DNA of 35,147 nt from Nitrospirae bacterium JdFR-86 (GTDB lineage Bacteria > Nitrospirota > Thermodesulfovibrionia > Thermodesulfovibrionales > JdFR-86): assembly GCA_002011815.1 (NCBI GenBank), contig MTOV01000002.1, forward strand, positions 67,981-103,127, written 5' to 3'. Positions within the stretch are counted from its first letter, which is position 1, and each line of letters opens with the position of its first letter. Position numbers and translations under genes: made by a program. The notes beneath the pieces are model-generated. The model had not been told where the DNA came from. It was given only the letters and a program-made list of their open reading frames with translations, and ran no database searches. Below are positions 16,950 through 24,039 of the stretch, piece by piece.

Positions 16950-17230
16950 TTCAGTTTCTTTATAAACTCCTCCACAGGCATTGCAGTAAGGGTAAGCAGA
17001 TGAACAGAGCCCCTTGAGCCCAGTTCAACTGACATACGCATCATTGTTTCATTATCCGGTGCCTCAACTATATTGACAAAATCATAAGGTCCGAGCACCG
17101 CAAACTGCTGCTTGACCTTCACACCCATCTGCTCAAGCTCCTTGTTTACCTGCAGAATCCTCTCAGGATTCTGCTTTATGGTCTTCCTCCCTTCATCCGT
17201 AAGAGTGCTGAGCACAATATATGTTGCCAT
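16946..17230 (-). CDS. GYD-domain protein
   Basis: A 94-residue protein of the GYD family (small alpha/beta barrel dimers of unknown function). It starts MATYIVLSTLTDEGRKTIKQ, and the GYD-type motif appears as LGPYDFVNIVEAPDNETMMR, followed by a beta-strand and VEEFIKKL. No catalytic residue is known for the family. The start has an excellent GGAGG Shine-Dalgarno and a strong promoter upstream. The gene is separated from tusA by the small ORF and may be in one operon with it. Confidence 0.88.
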   Translation of the reverse strand: MATYIVLSTLTDEGRKTIKQNPERILQVNKELEQMGVKVKQQFAVLGPYDFVNIVEAPDNETMMRMSVELGSRGSVHLLTLTAMPVEEFIKKLK

Positions 17231-17263
17231 ACTCCCTCCTTGTCTTCCCCCCTTCCTGAGTCA

Positions 17264-17292
17264 TTTATACTGCTTTTTGAAGACCATGTCAA
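17264..17292 (-). promoter_or_regulatory. Promoter for the GYD-protein gene
   Basis: Minus strand perfect TTGACA (17287-17292), 17 bp spacer, TATAAA (17264-17269). Transcription would start near 17257, about 27 nt before the ATG with GGAGG between. One of the best sigma-70-type matches in the window. Confidence 0.7.
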
Positions 17293-17318
17293 CCTTGAAT
17301 CAACCGCCCTCTTAATCC

Positions 17319-17348
17319 TTGAACCTGCCTCTTAAAAAAGAATATAAT
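17319..17348 (+). promoter_or_regulatory. Candidate promoter for the YfcE phosphodiesterase gene
   Basis: TTGAAC (17319-17324), 18 bp spacer, perfect TATAAT (17343-17348), about 30 nt upstream of the ATG. It is divergent from the GYD promoter and sits partly in an imperfect tandem repeat (17293-17336). Confidence 0.6.
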
Positions 17349-17380
17349 TTACTGCATTAACCAATACTACGGGGGTAATA

Positions 17381-17860
17381 ATGATAATAGGCATTATCTC
17401 AGATACGCATGATGACATGTTCCAGATAAAGAAAGTAGTGGATATTTTTAATTCCAAAGGGGTCTCTCATGTAATACATGCAGGGGATTTGGTCTCGCCT
17501 TTTACTTTTGAGATACTCGGGGATTTAAATTCCCAGTTTATCGGCATCTTCGGAAACAACGACGGTGACAGACTCCTCCTGAAACAAAAATCCAAAGGAA
17601 ACATCTATATACAGCCTCACACTGTTACAGTAAACGGAAAGAAAGCCGTAGTGGTGCATGAACCGGATATGGTCAATGCTCTTGCCGACAGTGGGCACTT
17701 TGACCTTGTAATATACGGGCACACCCATACACCTGATATAAGAAAGGTTAAAGACACCCTTGTCATCAACCCGGGAAAAGCCGCCAGACTACACAAAGGA
17801 AAAACCACCCTTGCATTTCTTAATACGGAAAATATGGAAGCTGAGATTATCGAATTTTAA
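17381..17860 (+). CDS. YfcE/MJ0936-family metallophosphoesterase
   Basis: A 159-residue calcineurin-like phosphodiesterase. Metal-binding motifs in order: ISDTHDD (D8, H10), HAGDLV, GNNDGD and the C-terminal GHTHTPDI. The usual HGH-type fourth block is replaced by VVHEPD, keeping one His. Family enzymes hydrolyse phosphodiesters such as bis-pNPP in vitro; the natural substrate is unknown. The start is preceded by GGGGGT. It is a single-gene unit whose stop (TAA, 17858-17860) interlocks with the stop of the convergent PP-loop gene. Confidence 0.92.
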   Translation: MIIGIISDTHDDMFQIKKVVDIFNSKGVSHVIHAGDLVSPFTFEILGDLNSQFIGIFGNNDGDRLLLKQKSKGNIYIQPHTVTVNGKKAVVVHEPDMVNALADSGHFDLVIYGHTHTPDIRKVKDTLVINPGKAARLHKGKTTLAFLNTENMEAEIIEF

Positions 17861-18867
17861 TCTTTTCTCTGTATTCTCAGGGACTCGAGCATAGAGTCAT
17901 CTGCAGGCTTTACATTCAAAGTGAACTGTTTGCCCTCTGCATAAACTGTTACTTTTACCTCAGGCAGATGTTTTGCATCAGAGTATCTTGCACATAGGGA
18001 GGCAGCAGAGAGGAGGTCTTCTTCTGTGGCATCCTTGCTTATGAGTGTAAGAGGGCTGCCGACGCCTTCCACTTTCATAAGATAATCTCCTTTTTCTGCA
18101 AGAGCCTCGATACTCATGTTCTCTTCCCTGTTTCTTCCGACCACTGCTTTATGCCCGCCTGGCAGTCTGAAATGTCTTCCGACCCTAAGGAGATTAAGGT
18201 CTTTTATTGAAGGGTCAGGGTTATGCATGAGCAGTTCTTTTAGTTTATATGAATAGATAGGGTCTGTCAGCAGGCAGCCGCCTGCAGGTGAAGGATAATC
18301 AGTAAGTCCGAATTTCTTTGCAAGAGCCATCTGTGGCTTTCTGGACCTGCCACTGAAACCGCATAATTCCTCTCTTTTTACAATACCTTTGATTTCCGGT
18401 ATTGTGGGCTTAAGCAACTTTGCACTTAGTGGTCTGAGCACATAACCTTCCAGACCAGCCTCTCTGTCTATGAGCGGGAATGTCTCTCTTCTCTGGCTCA
18501 TTGGTCTCTGTCCGAGCACTTCTCCTGTGGCTATAAAGTCAGCTCCTGTCATCTGCATAAGTTCTTTTGCCTCTTTCAGCATCAGTATCCTGCAGTCTAT
18601 GCACGGGTTCATATTCTTGCCGTGACCATATTTCGGATTCTTGACTATAGATATGAACTTGTCCGCAAGATGGCAGAGCTTTACCTCAAAACCGAACTTA
18701 ACAGCAGTATCTGATACATCCTTTGAACAGGACGAAGAATCGCTTATGTCACAGCCGAAATGAGTAAGGAACGTTACAGCCGTGACATCTATTCCCTGCT
18801 TTCTTAGAAGAAGAATTGCCAGTGTGCTGTCCAGACCGCCGGACAGAAGCGCTATTGCCTTTGCCAT
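17857..18867 (-). CDS. PP-loop ATPase (MnmA/ThiI-like tRNA thiolation type) with C-terminal NFACT-R-like domain
   Basis: A 336-residue protein. The N-terminal ATP pyrophosphatase has the PP-loop LLSGGLDST (residues 8-15). A CxxC pair C89/C92 lies in MNPCIDCRILML, and a third cysteine C198 in SPAGGCLLTDP, an arrangement similar to the catalytic cysteines of MnmA-type tRNA sulfur transferases. From about 215 a second domain (LLRVGRHFRLPGGHKAVVGRNREEN) resembles NFACT-R/DUF814, known from RNA-binding quality-control proteins. A tRNA or RNA sulfur-modification role is inferred; the true substrate is unknown. It lies 20 bp after rfaE1, probably in the same transcript. Confidence 0.82.
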   Translation of the reverse strand: MAKAIALLSGGLDSTLAILLLRKQGIDVTAVTFLTHFGCDISDSSSCSKDVSDTAVKFGFEVKLCHLADKFISIVKNPKYGHGKNMNPCIDCRILMLKEAKELMQMTGADFIATGEVLGQRPMSQRRETFPLIDREAGLEGYVLRPLSAKLLKPTIPEIKGIVKREELCGFSGRSRKPQMALAKKFGLTDYPSPAGGCLLTDPIYSYKLKELLMHNPDPSIKDLNLLRVGRHFRLPGGHKAVVGRNREENMSIEALAEKGDYLMKVEGVGSPLTLISKDATEEDLLSAASLCARYSDAKHLPEVKVTVYAEGKQFTLNVKPADDSMLESLRIQRKD

Positions 18868-18887
18868 GATGATAATTAAACGGTTGT

Positions 18888-19859
18888 CTATCCAATCTTT
18901 TTTGAATTTTTTAAAGCCTGTTTTAGCTTTGCCTGCGTTGTAACCGCAGTGCCGACCTCACCGACCACTATACCTGCTGCATAGTTAGCCAGAATTGCAG
19001 ACTCTTCCAGTGTAGCGCCTGAGGCATACGCCAGTGCAAATGTTGCAATGACCGTATCACCTGCACCTGTGACATCATAAACCTTTCTTGCAAAAGTCGG
19101 TATATGAATAACACCGGTTTTCTGGAAAAGACTCATTCCCTGCTCTCCTCTTGTCAGGAGCACTGCTTCACAGCCGAGTTTTTTAAGCAGTTTAGTGCCT
19201 GCTTTTACGAGTGTTTTTTCGTCTGTTATCTCAACACCTGCACCGTGTGCTGCCTCCATAAGATTAGGTGTTATCATGGAAACACCTTTGTAGAGGTGGA
19301 AATGCCCTATCTTCGGGTCAACAACAACGAATTTTCTGCCGCGTGAGGCTTTAAGTACTGCCTTCATGACATGGGCTGAGACAACACCTTTCTTGTAGTC
19401 AGAAACTACAATGACATCGTGTTCCGGAACCGCCTCCTCTATATAGGTGAGAAGACTCTTCAGCGCCCTTCCACTCAGTTTTTCTTTATCCTCTCTGTCG
19501 AATCTTACAACCTGCTGGCTATGGGCAATAACCCTTGTTTTTATAGTTGTAGGTCTTTTGTCCTCAATTGCAAAGAATTCAATTCCTTTTTCTCCAAAGA
19601 GTTTTTCCAACATCTCTGCGGCTCTGTCTCTACCCACGATGCCTGAAACCGTTACCTGCCCGCCGAGTGAGACAATATTATTAGCGACATTTGCAGCACC
19701 ACCGAGCACAAACGTATCGTCCATCACCTCGACGACAGGGACAGGTGCCTCAGGAGATATCCGGCTAACCTTTCCCCATATATAGCGGTCAAGTATCAAA
19801 TCCCCTATAACGAGAATTCTTCTCTGTTTAAAATTTTTCAGTATTGATAGCAAATCCAT
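18888..19859 (-). CDS. rfaE1: D-glycero-beta-D-manno-heptose-7-phosphate kinase (HldE N-terminal domain type)
   Basis: A 323-residue PfkB/ribokinase-family sugar kinase. It opens with ILVIGDLILDRYIWGKVSRI and SPEAPVPVVEV, typical of RfaE/HldE, then LGGAANVANNIVSLGG and the anion-hole motif VTGAGDTVIATFALAYASG. It phosphorylates heptose-7-phosphate at C1 on the route to ADP-heptose for the LPS inner core. The length equals only the kinase half of E. coli HldE; the nucleotidyltransferase half (RfaE2) is not in the window, so it is presumably encoded elsewhere. It fits the LPS genes at the left end. There is no Shine-Dalgarno upstream. Confidence 0.93.
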   Translation of the reverse strand: MDLLSILKNFKQRRILVIGDLILDRYIWGKVSRISPEAPVPVVEVMDDTFVLGGAANVANNIVSLGGQVTVSGIVGRDRAAEMLEKLFGEKGIEFFAIEDKRPTTIKTRVIAHSQQVVRFDREDKEKLSGRALKSLLTYIEEAVPEHDVIVVSDYKKGVVSAHVMKAVLKASRGRKFVVVDPKIGHFHLYKGVSMITPNLMEAAHGAGVEITDEKTLVKAGTKLLKKLGCEAVLLTRGEQGMSLFQKTGVIHIPTFARKVYDVTGAGDTVIATFALAYASGATLEESAILANYAAGIVVGEVGTAVTTQAKLKQALKNSKKIG

Positions 19860-19921
19860 AATATTCAGGATAAAATATACACTATAAAAAATTCAAACGA
19901 TTGCACCGTGGCGTTGAATTT

Positions 19922-19971
19922 CCAGGCTTAAAAACAGAGGCTGAAAAAATGACCTTTCGCTTTCAGCCTGG
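19922..19971. other. Mutually exclusive stem-loops between rfaE1 and the tRNA cluster
   Basis: One shared arm (CAGCCTGG region, 19961-19971) can pair either with AGGCTGAAA (19938-19946, 9 bp, 14-nt loop) or with CCAGGCT (19922-19928). Read on the minus strand, the first hairpin is followed by CTGTTTTT, like a terminator with an alternative pairing partner. Role inferred only. Confidence 0.4.
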
Positions 19972-20016
19972 GAAGATATAACTGACTTTTGGATATTTCC
20001 TGATTGCAATGTAGCA

Positions 20017-20046
20017 TTGACTTGGGTAAAAATAATTTAGTAATCT
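20017..20046 (+). promoter_or_regulatory. Promoter for the five-tRNA cluster
   Basis: TTGACT (20017-20022), 18 bp spacer, TAATCT (20041-20046), with the tRNA-Pro gene starting 8 bases later at 20054, the usual distance for a stable RNA promoter. Confidence 0.6.
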
Positions 20047-20053
20047 AAAGATT

Positions 20054-20132
<79 letters not shown>

Positions 20133-20142
20133 GGAAACTGAT

Positions 20143-20219
20143 GCGCCAGTAGCTCAGTTGGATAGAGCAGCTGCCTTCTAAGCAGCGGGTCAGGGGTTCG
20201 AATCCTCTCTGGCGCGCCA
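20143..20219 (+). tRNA. tRNA-Arg (anticodon TCT)
   Basis: Complete cloverleaf: acceptor GCGCCAG pairs with CTGGCGC, anticodon stem GCTGC/GCAGC with loop CTTCTAA, discriminator G and encoded CCA at 20217-20219. Decodes AGA/AGG. Confidence 0.98.
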
Positions 20220-20250
20220 AACAATTTAAGACCTTTAAAAAGTTTTAAGT

Positions 20251-20256
20251 TATAAT
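20251..20256 (+). promoter_or_regulatory. Isolated -10-like box between tRNA-Arg and tRNA-His
   Basis: A perfect TATAAT lies in the 69 bp gap before tRNA-His, the only long gap in the cluster. No good -35 hexamer is visible, so an internal promoter is possible but weakly supported. Confidence 0.3.
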
Positions 20257-20288
20257 AGTAGGGGTTAAGGACACAGTCCTTAGCTGAC

Positions 20289-20365
20289 GGTGGGTGTAGC
20301 TCAATGGTTAGAGCACTGGACTGTGGCTCCAGGTGTTGTGGGTTCGAGTCCCATCACCCACCCCA
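20289..20365 (+). tRNA. tRNA-His (anticodon GTG)
   Basis: Complete cloverleaf including the extra G at -1 (20289) that pairs with discriminator C (20362): acceptor GTGGGTG/CACCCAC, anticodon stem CTGGA/TCCAG with loop CTGTGGC, encoded CCA at 20363-20365. Confidence 0.98.
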
Positions 20366-20391
20366 AGAACAAGGGGTGGAAGTAGAGATAT

Positions 20392-20465
20392 GCGCCTGTA
20401 GCTCAGCGGACTAGAGCATCGGCCTCCGGAGCCGAGGGTCGGAGGTTCGAATCCTCTCAGGCGCG
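20392..20465 (+). tRNA. tRNA-Arg (anticodon CCG), CCA not encoded
   Basis: Acceptor GCGCCTG pairs with CAGGCGC, anticodon stem TCGGC/GCCGA with loop CTCCGGA, T-arm GAGGTTCGAATCCTC, discriminator G at 20465. The next bases are TTA rather than CCA, so this tRNA alone in the window depends on CCA addition after transcription. Confidence 0.95.
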
Positions 20466-20486
20466 TTATACTTGCACGGGATATAC

Positions 20487-20562
<76 letters not shown>

Positions 20563-20570
20563 GAAAAATC

Positions 20571-20601
20571 AAGGGTTACGGCAAACCCGTAACCCTTTTT
20601 T
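20571..20601 (+). terminator. Intrinsic terminator of the tRNA cluster
   Basis: AAGGGTTACGG (20571-20581), loop CAAAC, CCGTAACCCTT (20587-20597), a perfect 11 bp stem running into a T tract to 20601. It lies 8 bases after tRNA-Lys. Confidence 0.93.
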
Positions 20602-20679
20602 ATGAAATCGTTGACTACGCATTGGCCATATGAGAAAATTTTACCTGATTTAATTTTCTACCTAAAAAGAAACAGGTTT

Positions 20680-20688
20680 TGTTATAAT
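20680..20688 (+). promoter_or_regulatory. Extended -10 promoter candidate for the ATPase/STAS/HD-GYP operon
   Basis: TGTTATAAT, that is TGn followed by a perfect TATAAT (20683-20688). There is no good -35 box, as expected for the extended -10 class. The predicted start near 20695 leaves a 25-40 nt leader. Confidence 0.5.
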
Positions 20689-20732
20689 AACCCGTCTCAT
20701 ATTTTAGAGATATAGCAGTGGGGTTTTTCGTA

Positions 20733-22409
20733 ATGCCTTTTAAATCCATTCCTGAGCAGAACTTCGTAAACAGAGACGCAGAGCTCAGTTATCTAAAACG
20801 CCTGATTGACGTAAAAGACAGCGCCATCGTAAATAACGTACTCCTCGAAGGAACAAGAGGCATCGGCAAAACAGAACTCCTAAAGCAACTATACCGCAGC
20901 CTCTTCTGGCAAGGAAAGAACGTCATACCATTCTACTATTCCTTTCAAAGAGCAACCCTTAAAGTCGCTTATTTTGCAAAAGATTACTTCACACGGTTTG
21001 TCAGACAATACCTTGCATTTTTAAAGAAAGACCCTTCGATTATAGACAACATGAGCATCCCCCTGACAAAACTGATTCCATTGTTCTCCACACTTAAACT
21101 CACATGGATGATAGAACTTATCGAAGACTTTCAGGAGCATATAAAAGACGGTGATCTTCACGAACAGCTGCTTGGTGCGATTTCGATTCCTGCGGCTGTT
21201 GCAGGCAAAAGCGGAAATCCGGTGCTTGTCATGCTTGATGATTTTCATCTTGCTACACAACTATATGAGACACATCCAGGAGACGTTCCCGGACTCATAA
21301 GCCTTTTTGAACGCTCCATGACGTCAACCACTTCTCCGCACATATTGACCGGCTCTCCGGAAGGCGCTCTTGAAATGATTTTCACTGACGACTCGTTCAG
21401 AGGAAAAGCCGAAAGAATGATACTCAGGGCAATGCCTGAGGACGCTGCTTTCTCCATGTTCAGGTCTTTATGTGCTGCATTTGGAATAACAGTCCGTGAT
21501 GAATGCAGGGAATTTATGAAATTTCTCGGTGGCAACCCCCTCTACATTAAGAATATGGCAAAGGCCCTGTGGAAAATGCAACGTAAGGAAGCCTCTCTGA
21601 AAGACCTCTGGGAATGCTACAGTTACGAGGTCTCTGATGGAGAAACTGCATTTTACTGGTCATCAATATTCAGAGGGTTTCTAACAGACCTGCAACAGCG
21701 CAGAATCGCCATCGAACTCCTCATGCACTCAATCGAATCACACTGCGAAGTACGCAATCTCGAAATACTCTCAAAGGCTTTAGGCATACCTGTGCCTTCA
21801 CTGAAGTCCGTGCTGGATGCCCTGCAAATATCAGGAATAATACAGACTACAGGAAGCATCCGACCCGTAAGAGACAACATCCTGCAGGACTTTATAAGAA
21901 ATCTCTATCTGCGAGAGGTGGAAGAAAGAGATCCGGAAAAAATAAGAAAACTGATAGAGTCAAGATATCAGCTCCAGAATAATGCAACCTCATGCTTTGA
22001 AATGACCATCCCAATGACAGCAGATGCAGAACTCGTTGCAGCAAAAGCAATCGAACAGATTGGAAAAAACATAAGTCTGAAACCACTCGTGATAACCCAG
22101 CTTCAGCTGGCGATTATAGAGGCTTGCATCAATGCCATGGAACACAGTGGAAGCTACGACAAAAAGGTTCTTCTTAAATTCACTGTAAACCCCGAAAGAA
22201 TCGAGATTGCCATAGAAACTCCAGGCAAACGGTTCGACCCTGACACTGTAAAAGAGCCAACAATAGAGGAAAAACTTCATTCCGAGCACAAAAGAGGTTG
22301 GGGACTAAAACTCATGCGTGAAGTCATGGACGATGTAAAGGTCGAAACAATAGGAGACAGGACAAGAGTGGTGCTTATAAAAAACATTAAATCCGAGGTG
22401 ATAAATTGA
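20733..22409 (+). CDS. STAND/AAA-type ATPase fused to an RsbW-like HATPase (anti-sigma/serine kinase) domain
   Basis: About 558 residues counted from ATG 20733; a GTG at 20718 would add five. The N-terminal part (1-280) is a STAND-like P-loop ATPase: FVNRDAELSYLKR, Walker A GTRGIGKTE (40-48), Walker B VLVMLDD (D169, D170), sensor-like ILTGSPEG and GGNPLYIKNMAKAL. A winged-helix-like region (about 315-385) follows. The C-terminus (about 425-550) is a GHKL domain of RsbW type, with EACINAMEHSG (N-box, 463-473) and RGWGLKLMREVMDDV. The usual D.G.GFDP block reads ETPGKRFDP, with Glu for Asp. I infer an ATPase-gated kinase or switch protein acting on the STAS protein encoded next, whose TTG start overlaps this stop. 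No membrane segment is seen. Confidence 0.85.
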   Translation: MPFKSIPEQNFVNRDAELSYLKRLIDVKDSAIVNNVLLEGTRGIGKTELLKQLYRSLFWQGKNVIPFYYSFQRATLKVAYFAKDYFTRFVRQYLAFLKKDPSIIDNMSIPLTKLIPLFSTLKLTWMIELIEDFQEHIKDGDLHEQLLGAISIPAAVAGKSGNPVLVMLDDFHLATQLYETHPGDVPGLISLFERSMTSTTSPHILTGSPEGALEMIFTDDSFRGKAERMILRAMPEDAAFSMFRSLCAAFGITVRDECREFMKFLGGNPLYIKNMAKALWKMQRKEASLKDLWECYSYEVSDGETAFYWSSIFRGFLTDLQQRRIAIELLMHSIESHCEVRNLEILSKALGIPVPSLKSVLDALQISGIIQTTGSIRPVRDNILQDFIRNLYLREVEERDPEKIRKLIESRYQLQNNATSCFEMTIPMTADAELVAAKAIEQIGKNISLKPLVITQLQLAIIEACINAMEHSGSYDKKVLLKFTVNPERIEIAIETPGKRFDPDTVKEPTIEEKLHSEHKRGWGLKLMREVMDDVKVETIGDRTRVVLIKNIKSEVIN

Positions 22410-22765
22410 AAAGTTTCATGGTAGTTTCAAAGTCCCTTGAGGATGTCGCTGTGATTTATCCTCAGGGCTATTTAAACAACCTCGTGGGAGAAAGTCTTGA
22501 AAAAGAATGCAATGCCTGCATCGGAAAAGGAATAAAAAAGATTGTGCTCGACTTCAGCAAAACAAAGTTCATCAACAGCATAGGCATCTCCATACTGCTG
22601 AGTATTATCGAAAAACTCAAAAAGCATAATGGCATACTGTGCTTTACAAGCTTGAATAAAATGCATGAGGAAATTTTTGAAATGCTGGGCATTACAAAGT
22701 ATGCCCTCGTCTTCAGAAACGAAGACGAAGCACTAAAACACTTCAGGGTGGCGGTAAAAGAATGA
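22406..22765 (+). CDS. STAS-domain anti-anti-sigma factor (RsbV/SpoIIAA-like)
   Basis: A 119-residue STAS protein. The conserved loop reads KIVLDFSKTKFINSIGISIL, with Ser58 at the place of the phospho-acceptor serine of SpoIIAA/RsbV (DSSGLG in the classical family). The start is TTG at 22406, supported by GAGGTG five bases upstream and overlapping the ATPase-kinase stop. The stop overlaps the next ATG (ATGA). In partner switching, the unphosphorylated STAS protein binds the RsbW-like kinase and releases its target; here the target is unknown because no sigma factor is present. The variant loop (INS rather than DSS) is notable. Confidence 0.9.
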   Translation: MKSFMVVSKSLEDVAVIYPQGYLNNLVGESLEKECNACIGKGIKKIVLDFSKTKFINSIGISILLSIIEKLKKHNGILCFTSLNKMHEEIFEMLGITKYALVFRNEDEALKHFRVAVKE

Positions 22766-23985
22766 GTCTGGAACTTAAAAGAATTCTTTACAACATATCT
22801 GCACTGGCAGACCTTGGCCAGGAAGTCACATCCAAAAAGAACTTCAATGAAAAGATACGCTCTGTGCTTTATGTGATAATGGGGACATTCCTTGCTGTCA
22901 AAGGAGCGATATTTTCTTATGAAAAAGACAAAAAGGAGATAGTCCCTATAGTGATGAAAGGCTTTGACAGCGCGTTTCCTTCAAGACTTACAATTGATCT
23001 GGCGCATATAGAGTCAATGAAAAAGAATGAGGCATATCGCCTTGCAGAAGACGGCAACCCTGTGGCTTCCGACTTATTGCTGAGCCAGCTGTCTCATGCC
23101 GGTGTAGAGATATTCGTGCCTCTTTGGACAAGAGATGAGCTCATAGGCGCCCTTGCCCTGAGCAGTAAATTCACAGCCGAGCCTTACAGCACTGAGGATT
23201 TCGAGCTCCTGAAGGTAATAGCCAACCAGATAGCCATAACCCTTCACAACCACACCCTTTTTATGGATCTCTCCGCACAACTTGAAGAAAACCAGAAACT
23301 CTATCAGGAAATGCGTCTCATATACCATGATACAATCCAGGCTTTTGCTGCTGCTATCGATGCAAAAGACGTTTACACAAAGAACCATTCATACAGGGTG
23401 GCAAAATACGTAGTTGCAATAGCAAGAGAACTCGGATGGGATGAATCTGACATCGAGGGCATATATATCGCAGGACTCCTGCACGACGTCGGAAAGATAA
23501 TACTGCGTGACGAACTTTTAAACAAAAAGAGTCCTCTTACCAAAGAGGAGATTATGGAAATAAAAAGACATCCAAGCCTCTCATACAACATAATCTCCAA
23601 GATTAAGTTTCCATGGAAGGATGTCGTGACCATAGTAAGGCATCACCATGAAAGACCCGACGGCAGTGGATACCCTGATGCACTGAAAGGCGAAGAACTC
23701 AGCGATGGCGCAAAGATTCTGACCCTTGCTGACGCCTTTGACGCCATGACCACTGACAGACCTTACAGAAGCAAGTTAGACCTCAAATCAGCAATCGAAG
23801 AGTTGAGAAACTGCCTTGGTACACAGTTCGACCCGAAAATAATGGGCGCCTTCTGCAGGGTGCTCGAAAAAGAGATAAAAGGCGAACTGCCTGAACCCAA
23901 CATCCTGCCACATCTCGACGACAACTTTGACCCATCTATAATCACCTCACTGCTTGAGGCTACAATAAAAGAACTGTCAGTATAG
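22762..23985 (+). CDS. GAF-HD-GYP protein (c-di-GMP phosphodiesterase type)
   Basis: A 407-residue cytoplasmic protein. Residues about 20-165 form a GAF-like sensor (ending LLKVIANQIAITLHNHTLF). After a short coiled coil comes a complete HD-GYP domain (195-375): GLLHDVGKI (H241, D242), the HHHERPDGSGYPDALKG block (GYP 303-305), TLADAFDAMTTDRPYR. All metal-ligand motifs are intact, so it likely hydrolyses c-di-GMP. It overlaps the STAS gene by ATGA, so the partner-switching proteins and this enzyme are produced together. I infer that the STAS/kinase pair may control this enzyme instead of a sigma factor. Confidence 0.92.
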   Translation: MSLELKRILYNISALADLGQEVTSKKNFNEKIRSVLYVIMGTFLAVKGAIFSYEKDKKEIVPIVMKGFDSAFPSRLTIDLAHIESMKKNEAYRLAEDGNPVASDLLLSQLSHAGVEIFVPLWTRDELIGALALSSKFTAEPYSTEDFELLKVIANQIAITLHNHTLFMDLSAQLEENQKLYQEMRLIYHDTIQAFAAAIDAKDVYTKNHSYRVAKYVVAIARELGWDESDIEGIYIAGLLHDVGKIILRDELLNKKSPLTKEEIMEIKRHPSLSYNIISKIKFPWKDVVTIVRHHHERPDGSGYPDALKGEELSDGAKILTLADAFDAMTTDRPYRSKLDLKSAIEELRNCLGTQFDPKIMGAFCRVLEKEIKGELPEPNILPHLDDNFDPSIITSLLEATIKELSV

Positions 23986-24005
23986 AAAGACACCAGCCGC
24001 CTTTC

Positions 24006-24032
24006 TTGACATTTGCAACCCAGAGTTATATC
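24006..24032 (+). promoter_or_regulatory. Candidate promoter directly before the receiver-PilZ gene
   Basis: Perfect TTGACA (24006-24011), 15 bp spacer (shorter than usual), TATATC (24027-24032). Transcription would start about at the ATG (24040), implying a leaderless message; read-through from the HD-GYP gene is also possible. Confidence 0.4.
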
Positions 24033-24039
24033 CTGAACC

